Shown: positions 6,896-12,917, counted from the first letter of the stretch. The stretch: DNA of 13,356 nucleotides from Lachnospiraceae bacterium (GCA_902363675.1 CABJAV010000045.1:1-13356); one strand, 5' to 3'. The notes: generated by a model not told the origin, from the letters alone. Numbers and translations: made by a program.

Positions 6896-8977
6896 GTGAG
6901 AGATTTATTAAGACAAAAATTATTTGAATTTGAAAATACATTCTTTTCGAAGGTCATTCGCCGCGCGCTTGGAATGATGATTCCGTTTGTTTTGGCTGCA
7001 GGGATTGCTTCGGCGATACGTGATCTGCCCATTCCGGCTTTTCAAAGTCTGCTGCAGGGTTCTCTGCAGTGGCTGTATTTGATTTTGAATATTATTGGAG
7101 GGGGCTTTTCAGCCATATTTTCCCTGGTTCTTGTCATTACTTTGTCATACTGTTTTGCAATGGAAAAAAATGAAAGTTTTGAATATGCGATGATGTATGT
7201 CATTATATCTCTGGGGGCTTTTGTCTCCCAGCTGGATTGGCAGGATGGAAAGTTGAATACAGTCGGATTGGGAACGGAAGGTTGTTTTTGTGCAATCTTT
7301 GTGACATATCTGGTGTGCATAGCCTATGGGGCTCTCCGAAAGAATAAATATATAACATTACAGCGTTATACGGCGGGGGTTGGAGGCATCTGTGCCCCGG
7401 CAATACAGGCGCTTTTACCAATGGCACTGATCATATTTGCGGTAGGTATTGTGAATCGTATTGTATGTGCATGGTTTCATGTGGAGGCACTGTATGAAGT
7501 AATGGATTACCTCATGCAGCGTTTGTTTGAGATTGCATCGGCACACAATTCCTTTCTTTTGGGGCTGATTTATATTGTTGCAGTACAGCTGTTGTGGTTT
7601 CTTGGATTTCATGGAAGCAATGTACTTAACCCGGTGGCACAGACGGTAGCATTTACAGATGGAGCATCTTTTTTCTTAAAAAATTTTTCAGATACCTTTG
7701 TTTCCATGGGAGGAAGTGGCACAGCAATCTGTATCTGGCTGGCACTGATTTTGTTTATGAGAAAAAAACGGAGCGGAAAACTCGCAGGAGTTGCGACGAT
7801 TCCGATATTGTTTAATATGAATGAGATACTTACGTTTGGTATTCCGATCATATTGAATCCGGTATTATTTTTGCCATTTGTCATGACCCCGGTCGTTATG
7901 TATATGATTTCATATACGGCTGTTTGGCTGGATTTTGTGCCGGCTGTTTCGAACGAAGTGGCATGGACGATGCCACCAATCCTCAGTGGATATGTAGCGA
8001 CTGGCAGTATTCGGGGAGCGGTGCTTCAGATCATCTGTATTGCAATTGGTGTCGGTATCTATATGCCTTTCCTGAAATTAAATGAAGAACTTGAGACAGT
8101 TCGGGGGCAGCATCAGCTTTCCCTTCTGGTGGAAGAACTCAAGGAAAAAGAAAATGATATTGAACATCCAATGTTTTTGCTACAGGGAAATTCTGTCGGT
8201 ATTATTTCCCGAACACTTTTGCAGGAACTGAAGAGTGCGATACAAAAAAGAGAATTGTATATGCTGTATCAGCCACAGGTAGATGCCGACGGCAAATGTG
8301 TGGGAGCGGAGGCAAATCTGCGATGGAATCATCCGGTATATGGTATGATTTATCCGCCGCTGATCATTTATCTGGCAGAGGATGGTGGAATTTTGCCGGA
8401 ACTTGAAGACTATATCGTGGATACTGTATGTCATGCAATTCAAAAAGTAAAGAGCCGGTATCATTCCACGTTTAAAATCTCGGTCAATTTTACAGCACAT
8501 TCTTTGCTGGGAGATATTGAAAGCTGTATCAACAATGCAATGAAGAAATATGATGTAAGGCCACAAGAATTGTGGATTGAAATTACAGAGCAGGATGTTC
8601 TTCTGCAGGTGGATACCGTAACTGAAAAAATGAAACGCCTGCGTGCAGCCGGACATAAACTGCTTATCGACGATTTTGGAATGGGACATACTTCTTTGTT
8701 ATATCTGAATTCCCATACGTTTGATATTGTAAAGCTTGACGGATCACTTGTAAGGGATCTTTTGATCAATGAAACCAATCAGACGATTGTGCGCTCAATC
8801 GTGGAATTGACTGACAAACTGGGAATGAGCGTGATTGCAGAGTTCGTGGAGACAGAAGAACAGAAAATGGTATTGGAGCAGCTTGGATGCAGGTGCTATC
8901 AGGGACATTTGTATAGCAAGCCGGTCGTGCTGGAGTCTTTCATTGCTTTTTTAAATGAACATAATCAAATTTCATAA
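6896..8977 (+). CDS. PTS EIIC domain fused to EAL (c-di-GMP phosphodiesterase-type) domain
   Basis: Likely membrane sugar sensor coupled to breakdown of cyclic di-GMP. GTG 6896 (693 residues) is preferred: AAAGGA lies 12 nt upstream, whereas the TTG at 6869 sits in the terminator T-tract. Residues 20-390 are a multi-helix EIIC of the lactose/cellobiose type. They include GFHGSN (His239) and FNMNEILTFGIPIILNP (Glu310), positions matching sugar-contact residues known in ChbC-like EIIC proteins. No EIIA or EIIB domain or gene is nearby. A helical linker (about 395-440) leads to an EAL domain (440-690). Its signature reads EAN instead of EAL, but the metal and catalytic set is complete and correctly spaced: Glu472, Asn531, Glu562, Asp592, Asp593, Lys613, Glu649 and Gln669. 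Sensing, rather than transport, is inferred. There is no GGDEF domain. The gene lies a few kb from csrA and flagellin. Confidence 0.9.
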   Translation: MRDLLRQKLFEFENTFFSKVIRRALGMMIPFVLAAGIASAIRDLPIPAFQSLLQGSLQWLYLILNIIGGGFSAIFSLVLVITLSYCFAMEKNESFEYAMMYVIISLGAFVSQLDWQDGKLNTVGLGTEGCFCAIFVTYLVCIAYGALRKNKYITLQRYTAGVGGICAPAIQALLPMALIIFAVGIVNRIVCAWFHVEALYEVMDYLMQRLFEIASAHNSFLLGLIYIVAVQLLWFLGFHGSNVLNPVAQTVAFTDGASFFLKNFSDTFVSMGGSGTAICIWLALILFMRKKRSGKLAGVATIPILFNMNEILTFGIPIILNPVLFLPFVMTPVVMYMISYTAVWLDFVPAVSNEVAWTMPPILSGYVATGSIRGAVLQIICIAIGVGIYMPFLKLNEELETVRGQHQLSLLVEELKEKENDIEHPMFLLQGNSVGIISRTLLQELKSAIQKRELYMLYQPQVDADGKCVGAEANLRWNHPVYGMIYPPLIIYLAEDGGILPELEDYIVDTVCHAIQKVKSRYHSTFKISVNFTAHSLLGDIESCINNAMKKYDVRPQELWIEITEQDVLLQVDTVTEKMKRLRAAGHKLLIDDFGMGHTSLLYLNSHTFDIVKLDGSLVRDLLINETNQTIVRSIVELTDKLGMSVIAEFVETEEQKMVLEQLGCRCYQGHLYSKPVVLESFIAFLNEHNQIS

Positions 8978-8984
8978 AAAACGA

Positions 8985-9011
8985 TTGTATTTCACAAATC
9001 AGGGGTATACT
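8985..9011 (+). promoter_or_regulatory. Weak promoter candidate before the repeat element
   Basis: TTGTAT (8985-8990) and TATACT (9006-9011) are reasonable -35 and -10 boxes, but the spacer is only 15 bp. If used, transcription would start near 9018, at the first direct repeat, giving a leader of about 145 nt for the gene at 9163. Confidence 0.35.
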
Positions 9012-9014
9012 ATG

Positions 9015-9035
9015 AAAAGTGTTGATTTTGAAAAA
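9015..9035 (+). repeat. Direct repeat copy 1 (21 nt)
   Basis: First of two identical 21-nt copies (AAAAGTGTTGATTTTG followed by five A). In this copy the GTTGATTTT part (9021-9029) also pairs with AAAATCAAC (9033-9041) around a GAA loop, a perfect 9-bp hairpin. Confidence 0.9.
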
Positions 9036-9045
9036 ATCAACATGC

Positions 9046-9090
9046 AGCGTCAGCCCCTTTGCCGAAGGCAAATTTAAATGGGCTGATGTT
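9046..9090 (+). ncRNA. Nested hairpin inside the repeat-flanked element
   Basis: The outer stem pairs 9046-9056 (AGCGTCAGCCC) with 9080-9090 (GGGCTGATGTT), 11 bp with two wobbles. Inside it TTTGCC (9058-9063), a GAA triloop and GGCAAA (9067-9072) form a perfect 6-bp hairpin. AAAATCAACAT (9033-9043) can pair either with repeat copy 1 or with repeat copy 2 (9100-9110), two mutually exclusive folds. I recognise no known riboswitch class. Function unknown; it may be a leader RNA for the gene at 9163 or a small repeat element. Confidence 0.5.
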
Positions 9091-9095
9091 CCCGT

Positions 9096-9116
9096 AAAAG
9101 TGTTGATTTTGAAAAA
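9096..9116 (+). repeat. Direct repeat copy 2 (21 nt)
   Basis: Identical to the copy at 9015-9035, offset by exactly 81 nt. It is followed by TTAC and a run of seven T. In the fold that uses this copy, it closes a long stem around the nested hairpin at 9046-9090. Confidence 0.9.
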
Positions 9117-9162
9117 TTACTTTTTTTATCGTATGAAATTCCGAGATAGGAGGATCTGAATT

Positions 9163-9750
9163 ATGAGAAAGAAATCACACATTTCACTGGCTCGTTACAT
9201 TGTTGCAAATACAAAGGATGAAGAGTTAAAAAAGCATAAGCTTTCCTTTTATATCGGGAGTATCCTGCCGGACTGTAAACCGTCATTCGTATACAAACGA
9301 CATGAGATCAGCGGAACATTTCCACTGGTCAAGAAAAATATTGAATATCTTGTAGAAGGCAAAAAGAATCATACGCCGAAGAGAAAGCGTATGTACTATA
9401 AAAATCTCGGTGAGATTACACACTATGTGGCAGATTATTTTACGTTTCCACATAATAAAACCTATCCGGGATCGCTCAAAGATCACTGTGCATATGAGGA
9501 AAAACTCAAACAGGATCTGCGTGCTTTTCTGAAAACAGAAAAAGCAAAACAGATCGGAAGAGAAAAAGACAGGGATTTTGCTTCCCTGGAGGAGTTGTTT
9601 TCCTATGTAAAGCAGCAACATGAAGCATATCTTAAGAAACGTTCAAATGTGGAAAAAGATATCGAGCATATCGTTGTGATCAACCGGCAGCTGGTGGATG
9701 CAATCGCCCAACTGTTCCACAATCACAAAAGTCATCATAAGATGGCGTAG
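9163..9750 (+). CDS. Zinc-dependent phospholipase C family protein
   Basis: A 195-residue protein resembling the Zn-dependent PLC family (PF00882) common in Clostridia. ATG 9163 follows AGGAGG at 9148-9153. Probable metal ligands are spread as in the family: His6 in KKSHISLARY, Asp37 in GSILPDCKPSF, a His in KRHEISG, the GEITHYVADYFTFPHN block (His, Asp, His) and the later DHCAYE. There is no signal peptide, unlike secreted clostridial alpha-toxins, so it is probably a cytosolic member; the family label need not mean phospholipase activity. The C-terminal third is charged and helical. It is preceded by an unusual structured leader (9015-9116) and followed by the crotonase promoter, so it is likely monocistronic. 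Family assignment is from motif pattern; substrate unknown. Confidence 0.8.
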   Translation: MRKKSHISLARYIVANTKDEELKKHKLSFYIGSILPDCKPSFVYKRHEISGTFPLVKKNIEYLVEGKKNHTPKRKRMYYKNLGEITHYVADYFTFPHNKTYPGSLKDHCAYEEKLKQDLRAFLKTEKAKQIGREKDRDFASLEELFSYVKQQHEAYLKKRSNVEKDIEHIVVINRQLVDAIAQLFHNHKSHHKMA

Positions 9751-9754
9751 GAGA

Positions 9755-9783
9755 TTGACAAATTTTTATCAAAGTGTTACGAT
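9755..9783 (+). promoter_or_regulatory. Strong sigma-A promoter for crotonase
   Basis: A perfect -35 TTGACA (9755-9760), a 17-bp spacer and TACGAT (9778-9783), five bases after the preceding stop codon. It is the best -35 box in the window and fits a highly expressed metabolic gene. Confidence 0.85.
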
Positions 9784-9795
9784 TGAACCATCGGA

Positions 9796-9809
9796 GTGTC
9801 AAAAGACAC
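9796..9809 (+). promoter_or_regulatory. Small hairpin in crotonase leader
   Basis: GTGTC, loop AAAA, GACAC: a perfect 5-bp stem close to the predicted 5' end of the mRNA (about 9790). Such 5' hairpins can stabilise abundant transcripts. No regulatory role is shown. Confidence 0.4.
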
Positions 9810-9845
9810 AATACAATCGAACACAATCTTAGGAGGAATTTTACA

Positions 9846-10649
9846 ATGAGCGAATTTAAGAATTTAACACTTGATGTAGCTGACGGAATTGCTGTTCTTG
9901 CTATCTCCAGACCAGCAGCACTTAACGCATTAAACAGTGAGACTCTTGACGAGTTAAACGTATGCTTGAGCGAGATCGAGGCAAATGATGATATCAAGGC
10001 TGTCATCTTAACAGGTGGTCCAGACAAGAAGGGTAACGAGTTCAAGTCATTCGTAGCTGGTGCTGATATCGCCGAGATGGTTAACTTTACTGCTCCAGAG
10101 GCTCGCGCATTCGGAATCAAGGCTTCTGAGCCATTCTTCAAGTTAATGAACATGCGTCAGGTTACAATCGCAGCTGTTAACGGATTCGCACTTGGTGGAG
10201 GATGTGAGATCTCTATGGCATGTGATATCCGTATCGCAAGCGATAACGCAATCTTCGGACAGCCAGAGTGTGGTCTTGGAATCATCCCTGGATTTGGTGG
10301 AACACAGAGACTTGCCCGTCTGGTAGGAATGGGACGTGCGAAAGAAATGATTTTCACATGCGAGAATATCGATGCTAACGAAGCATACCGTATCGGCCTT
10401 GTAAACAAGGTAGTTGCTAAGGAAGAGTTAATGTCAACTGCTAAGGCTATGGCTGCAAAGATCATCTCTAAGGGAAGCTATGCAGTATCTGTAGCAAAGG
10501 CTGCAATCAACAATGGTTATGACATGGATATCAAGAACGCAGTTGAGATGGAAGCAAACCTCTTCGGTGTTGTAAATGATACACATGACAAGAAGGAAGG
10601 AATGGGAGCATTCTTAGAGAAGAGAGCTGCTACATTAACAGACTTCTAA
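9846..10649 (+). CDS. crt: Crotonase / 3-hydroxybutyryl-CoA dehydratase (enoyl-CoA hydratase)
   Basis: Interconverts 3-hydroxybutyryl-CoA and crotonyl-CoA, a central step of butyrate formation; cytosolic. ATG 9846 follows AGGAGG at 9831-9836 (9-nt gap), giving 267 residues. The frame extends back to 9774, but that stretch lies in the promoter and leader. Crotonase-fold signatures: FVAGADIAEM (oxyanion-hole side), NGFALGGGCEISMACDI with catalytic Glu121, and FGQPECGLGIIPGFGGTQRL with catalytic Glu141. The short-chain assignment rests on overall similarity to clostridial Crt. The usual partners (thl, hbd, bcd, etfBA) are not adjacent; the gene is transcribed alone from a strong promoter and closed by a strong terminator. 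Codon choice looks more biased than in neighbours, fitting high expression. Another enoyl-CoA hydratase role is possible. Confidence 0.92.
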   Translation: MSEFKNLTLDVADGIAVLAISRPAALNALNSETLDELNVCLSEIEANDDIKAVILTGGPDKKGNEFKSFVAGADIAEMVNFTAPEARAFGIKASEPFFKLMNMRQVTIAAVNGFALGGGCEISMACDIRIASDNAIFGQPECGLGIIPGFGGTQRLARLVGMGRAKEMIFTCENIDANEAYRIGLVNKVVAKEELMSTAKAMAAKIISKGSYAVSVAKAAINNGYDMDIKNAVEMEANLFGVVNDTHDKKEGMGAFLEKRAATLTDF

Positions 10650-10676
10650 TTCATTTTGATGAATACATACGTGATG

Positions 10677-10709
10677 AAATCGGCATGAGAGATCTCATGC
10701 CGATTTTTT
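10677..10709 (+). terminator. Intrinsic terminator after crt
   Basis: Perfect 13-bp stem, AAATCGGCATGAG (10677-10689) with CTCATGCCGATTT (10694-10706), a 4-nt loop AGAT and a T-run at 10704-10709. A textbook rho-independent terminator. Confidence 0.93.
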
Positions 10710-10711
10710 GA

Positions 10712-10746
10712 CTGTATAGGAATTTCCTTGGGAATTCCCTATACAG
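10712..10746 (+). repeat. 35-nt palindromic element before mutY
   Basis: CTGTATAGG (10712-10720) pairs perfectly with CCTATACAG (10738-10746); inside, AATTTCC pairs with GGAATT with one bulged C. It starts two bases after the crt terminator and is followed by CAAAAGC rather than a T-run, so it is not an obvious second terminator. It may be a dispersed palindromic repeat or a DNA-binding site. No function can be assigned. Confidence 0.6.
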
Positions 10747-10786
10747 CAAAAGCAAGCACACACTTTATTTATAAGGAGGCCCCTGA

Positions 10787-11875
10787 TTGATTGACAATTT
10801 TGATTTCAAGCAAATTGTAAAACCGCTGCAGGTCTGGTTCGATGGTCATGCCCGTGTATTGCCATGGCGGGAAAATCCGACAGCGTATTATGTGTGGATT
10901 TCAGAAATTATGCTGCAGCAGACGCGTGTGGAGGCAGTGAAACCATATTTTCAGCGTTTCATCACAGAGTTGCCGGATGTAAAATCTTTGGCAGAATGTC
11001 CGGAGAACCGGTATCTGAAATTGTGGGAAGGGCTCGGCTATTATAACCGGGTGCGTAATCTCAATGCAGCGGCTGTTCAGATCATGGAGACATACGATGG
11101 GTTTATCCCGCAGTCTTATGAGGAACTGTTGAAACTCAAAGGGATTGGCAGCTATACAGCAGGGGCGATATCTTCCATTGCCTATAACCAGCCGGTTCCG
11201 GCAGTAGATGGAAACGTACTTCGCGTGATCTCCCGCGTGTGTGCGGATGATTCGGATATTATGAAACAGTCGGTCCGGACTGCAATGGAGCGGAAATTGA
11301 GAGAACTGATGGAAGGAATGACAGATGTGCTCATCCCACGCAAGTTCAATCAGGCGCTGATGGAACTAGGGGCAATGATCTGTGTGCCGAATGGGGCACC
11401 GCATTGTGAGGAATGCCCGTGGCAGGCATTCTGTGAGGCGCGTTTACAGAGTCGCATTGCGGAACTTCCAGTAAAAAAGAAAGCCAAGGCAAGACGCGTG
11501 GAAGAAAAGACGGTGTTTGTCATCCGCGATGGAGAGAAAGTTGCATTGCACAAGCGGGGGAGCAAGGGCCTGCTCGCCGGTTTATATGAACTGCCGAATT
11601 GCGAAGGAAAGAAAAGTCAGGAAGAAGCACTTGCCTATGTCAAGGAAATTGGATGCAAGCCAATCCGTATCCGGGAACTGACAGAAGCAAAGCACATATT
11701 TTCCCATGTGGAGTGGCACATGAAAGGCTATACGATTCTGATCGAGGAACCGGAACAGCCGATTGGTGATCTGGTATTTGTGGAAGCAGCGGATGCAAAA
11801 GAACGCTATGCTGTGCCGAGCGCATTTTTTGCATATTGGAATGCGATAAAGGAAAGTGTAGAACCAGAGGCATAA
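10787..11875 (+). CDS. mutY: A/G-specific adenine glycosylase
   Basis: DNA repair enzyme that removes adenine mispaired with 8-oxoguanine. The start is TTG 10787, chosen because AAGGAGG (10773-10779) sits 7 nt upstream and no ATG fits. 362 residues. N-terminal LPWRENPTAYYVWISEIMLQQTRV holds catalytic Glu40. A helix-hairpin-helix LKGIGSYTAGAI (about 118-129) is followed by PAVDGNVLRV with catalytic Asp141. The 4Fe-4S loop is CVPNGAPHCEECPWQAFC. Its first gap is seven residues, one longer than the six I recall for E. coli. The C-terminal NUDIX-like domain (about 235-355), with HKRGSKGLLAGLYELPN and HIFSHVEWHMKGY, recognises 8-oxoguanine. No clear promoter is seen; a palindrome and the crt terminator lie upstream. 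It converges with the XRE gene across a shared terminator. Confidence 0.96.
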   Translation: MIDNFDFKQIVKPLQVWFDGHARVLPWRENPTAYYVWISEIMLQQTRVEAVKPYFQRFITELPDVKSLAECPENRYLKLWEGLGYYNRVRNLNAAAVQIMETYDGFIPQSYEELLKLKGIGSYTAGAISSIAYNQPVPAVDGNVLRVISRVCADDSDIMKQSVRTAMERKLRELMEGMTDVLIPRKFNQALMELGAMICVPNGAPHCEECPWQAFCEARLQSRIAELPVKKKAKARRVEEKTVFVIRDGEKVALHKRGSKGLLAGLYELPNCEGKKSQEEALAYVKEIGCKPIRIRELTEAKHIFSHVEWHMKGYTILIEEPEQPIGDLVFVEAADAKERYAVPSAFFAYWNAIKESVEPEA

Positions 11876-11883
11876 AAAGTTGT

Positions 11884-11940
11884 AAAAAAGGAGCTGTGGC
11901 TCCGGTAGATTATTTATCTGCCGGGGTCGCAGCTTTTTTT
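11884..11940. terminator. Bidirectional terminator between mutY and the XRE gene
   Basis: A 19-bp stem, 11892-11910 with 11916-11934 (several wobbles, loop TATTT), flanked by a run of six A on the left and seven T on the right, so it can act on both strands. The right arm lies inside the 3' coding end of the minus-strand XRE gene, whose stop codon (11910-11912) is at the loop edge. Confidence 0.88.
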
Positions 11941-12356
11941 CGTGCTTTGATTTTTGTAAATTCAATAATTTCTTTTTTATCTTCTTCGGAAATCTTATCA
12001 AAATAAAAAAGCAATTCTTTTTCTAAAGTCGTATTGAACATGTATTTCTTCTTATTCGCTGGATTGTTGAAGAACTCAAGATATTCTGACAGGTCGTTGC
12101 TTGATGTTGTTGGCTTGGGAGCATCGTAAGAAATGTCTCGGTCGATGTTGATCGTAAGATGCAAAAGATCGTCGATGGAAATGTTGTACAGGCCTGCCAG
12201 CTTGTATAAAGCCTCGGCATCCGGCGTTCGTTTGCCGGTCTCATAATGACTGTACGTTTGTCGGACGACTCCAAGTACTTCGGCGACGTAGTCCTGCGTG
12301 TAATTGTTTACTTTTCGTAATTCCTTTAGTTTTTGCGGAAGAAGTTTCCCTCTCAT
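11910..12356 (-). CDS. XRE-family HTH transcriptional regulator
   Basis: A 148-residue DNA-binding regulator with an N-terminal XRE/Cro-C1 domain. The start is ATG at 12356-12354 because AAAGGTGG (12365-12372) lies 8 nt upstream. An in-frame GTG at 12368 falls inside that site. HTH: KLLPQKLKELRKVNNYTQDYVAEVL, then recognition helix about 32-39 (RQTYSHYE), then TGKRTPDAEALYKLAGLYNISIDDLL, all typical. A polar linker (about 70-90) follows. The C-terminal region has a helical FDKISEEDKKEIIEFTKIKARKK tail of the type seen in Lachnospiraceae XRE proteins, probably for oligomerisation. It is transcribed divergently from csrA across a region holding five copies of a dyad-symmetric site, its most likely operators. 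One copy overlaps the region upstream of its own -10-like box, suggesting autoregulation. The signal it senses is unknown. Confidence 0.9.
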   Translation of the reverse strand: MRGKLLPQKLKELRKVNNYTQDYVAEVLGVVRQTYSHYETGKRTPDAEALYKLAGLYNISIDDLLHLTINIDRDISYDAPKPTTSSNDLSEYLEFFNNPANKKKYMFNTTLEKELLFYFDKISEEDKKEIIEFTKIKARKKAATPADK

Positions 12357-12380
12357 AAATGATACCACCTTTACTAACTT

Positions 12381-12386
12381 AGTATA
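12381..12386 (-). promoter_or_regulatory. Possible -10 box for the XRE gene
   Basis: On the minus strand this reads TATACT, about 25 bp before the XRE start codon. No good -35 is visible at 16-19 bp. The site at 12408-12422 would overlap the expected -35 region. Confidence 0.35.
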
Positions 12387-12407
12387 TTTTCACCCATAGT
12401 GTGGTTT

Positions 12408-12422
12408 GCGACAAAATGTAGC
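12408..12422 (+). promoter_or_regulatory. Putative operator site A
   Basis: GCGACAAAATGTAGC. Half-sites GCGACA and TGTAGC are inverted with one mismatch around AAA. It is the copy nearest the XRE gene. Confidence 0.55.
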
Positions 12423-12471
12423 GAAAATAGAAATAAATGTTAAACCACGGTGATTCCAATTGGAAGATTTC

Positions 12472-12486
12472 GTAACATTTTGTTGC
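12472..12486 (+). promoter_or_regulatory. Putative operator site B (weaker, inverted)
   Basis: GTAACATTTTGTTGC; its reverse complement GCAACAAAATGTTAC keeps the ACAAAATGT core. The outer bases deviate from the other copies. Confidence 0.35.
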
Positions 12487-12566
12487 TGCACGAATTGATT
12501 ATTATAGATATTGCACAAAAAATGGGATTTTATACCTACCGCAAACGGATATCTAATTGGCAAAAA

Positions 12567-12581
12567 GTTACAAAGTGTAGC
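12567..12581 (+). promoter_or_regulatory. Putative operator site C
   Basis: GTTACAAAGTGTAGC. Half-sites GTTACA and TGTAGC form a dyad with one mismatch. The site shares ACAAA-N-Y-GTAGC with sites A, D and E. Confidence 0.6.
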
Positions 12582-12599
12582 AAAAGTGAAAATAAGAGG

Positions 12600-12614
12600 T
12601 TAACAAACTGTAGC
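12600..12614 (+). promoter_or_regulatory. Putative operator site D
   Basis: TTAACAAACTGTAGC, starting 33 bp after site C, about three helical turns. Its left part also resembles a -35 box (TTAACA). Confidence 0.6.
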
Positions 12615-12630
12615 ATACCGACGATATATA
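12600..12630 (+). promoter_or_regulatory. Possible csrA promoter overlapping operator D
   Basis: TTAACA (12600-12605) and TATATA (12625-12630) with a long 19-bp spacer. If real, site D covers the -35 and site E starts just after the -10, an arrangement suited to repression. The boxes alone are weak evidence. Confidence 0.3.
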
Positions 12631-12631
12631 A

Positions 12632-12646
12632 GTTACAAAACGTAGC
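12632..12646 (+). promoter_or_regulatory. Putative operator site E
   Basis: GTTACAAAACGTAGC, starting 32 bp after site D and ending 22 bp before the csrA start codon. Confidence 0.6.
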
Positions 12647-12668
12647 AAACAGTTTTATGGAGGTAGTA

Positions 12669-12917
12669 ATGCTCAAGATTTCTTTAAAAGAAGGACAATA
12701 TGTAAATATCGGAGATGATATCCGCGTTGTCTATGTGGGAAGATCCGGAAGCAATGGAAAACTCATGATCGAGGCACCAAAGGAACTGCGTATCTCCAGA
12801 AGCGTGGAGGACGTGGATGGCAAGAAATATTATGCGGATCCGAAACTCTCCATTGAAGCGCAGAACGAAATCAAACAGATTTTGAAAAGAGAGCGCTTGA
12901 AAAACGGAACCCGATAA
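12669..12917 (+). CDS. csrA: CsrA-family translational regulator (divergent)
   Basis: Small RNA-binding dimer that in flagellated Firmicutes represses flagellin translation and is itself held by FliW. ATG 12669 is chosen over an in-frame ATG at 12657 because GGAGG (12659-12663) serves the former and overlaps the latter. The open frame back to 12450 only crosses the operator region. 82 residues, longer than the 61 of E. coli CsrA and 74 of B. subtilis. It aligns without gaps to E. coli CsrA from residue 1 to 45: MLKISLKEG, IGDDI (14-18), IEAPKELRISR (34-44). Arg44, an RNA contact, is kept; Arg6, another contact, is Leu here. The C-terminal 35 residues are an unusual extension (DPKLSIEAQNEIKQIL). 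fliW is not in the window. The next gene is flagellin. Confidence 0.82.
   Translation: MLKISLKEGQYVNIGDDIRVVYVGRSGSNGKLMIEAPKELRISRSVEDVDGKKYYADPKLSIEAQNEIKQILKRERLKNGTR

Noticed and set aside
8180..8689. 169-codon ORF on the minus strand within the EAL domain
   Set aside because: Antisense to a conserved coding region, no start signals and no recognisable domain.
9767..9780. Sequence TATCAAAGTGTTAC in the crt promoter resembling the csrA operator motif
   Set aside because: Matches 9 of 12 core positions but breaks the conserved GTAGC half; a single such match is likely by chance.
9774..9845. Upstream extension of the crotonase frame
   Set aside because: It begins within the promoter spacer, before the predicted transcription start; the strong ribosome binding site and homology place the start at 9846.
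12450..12668. Open frame extending csrA upstream by 73 codons
   Set aside because: It has no ribosome binding site, crosses the whole operator array, and does not resemble any domain. GGAGG at 12659-12663 and the CsrA N-terminus MLKIS fix the start at 12669.
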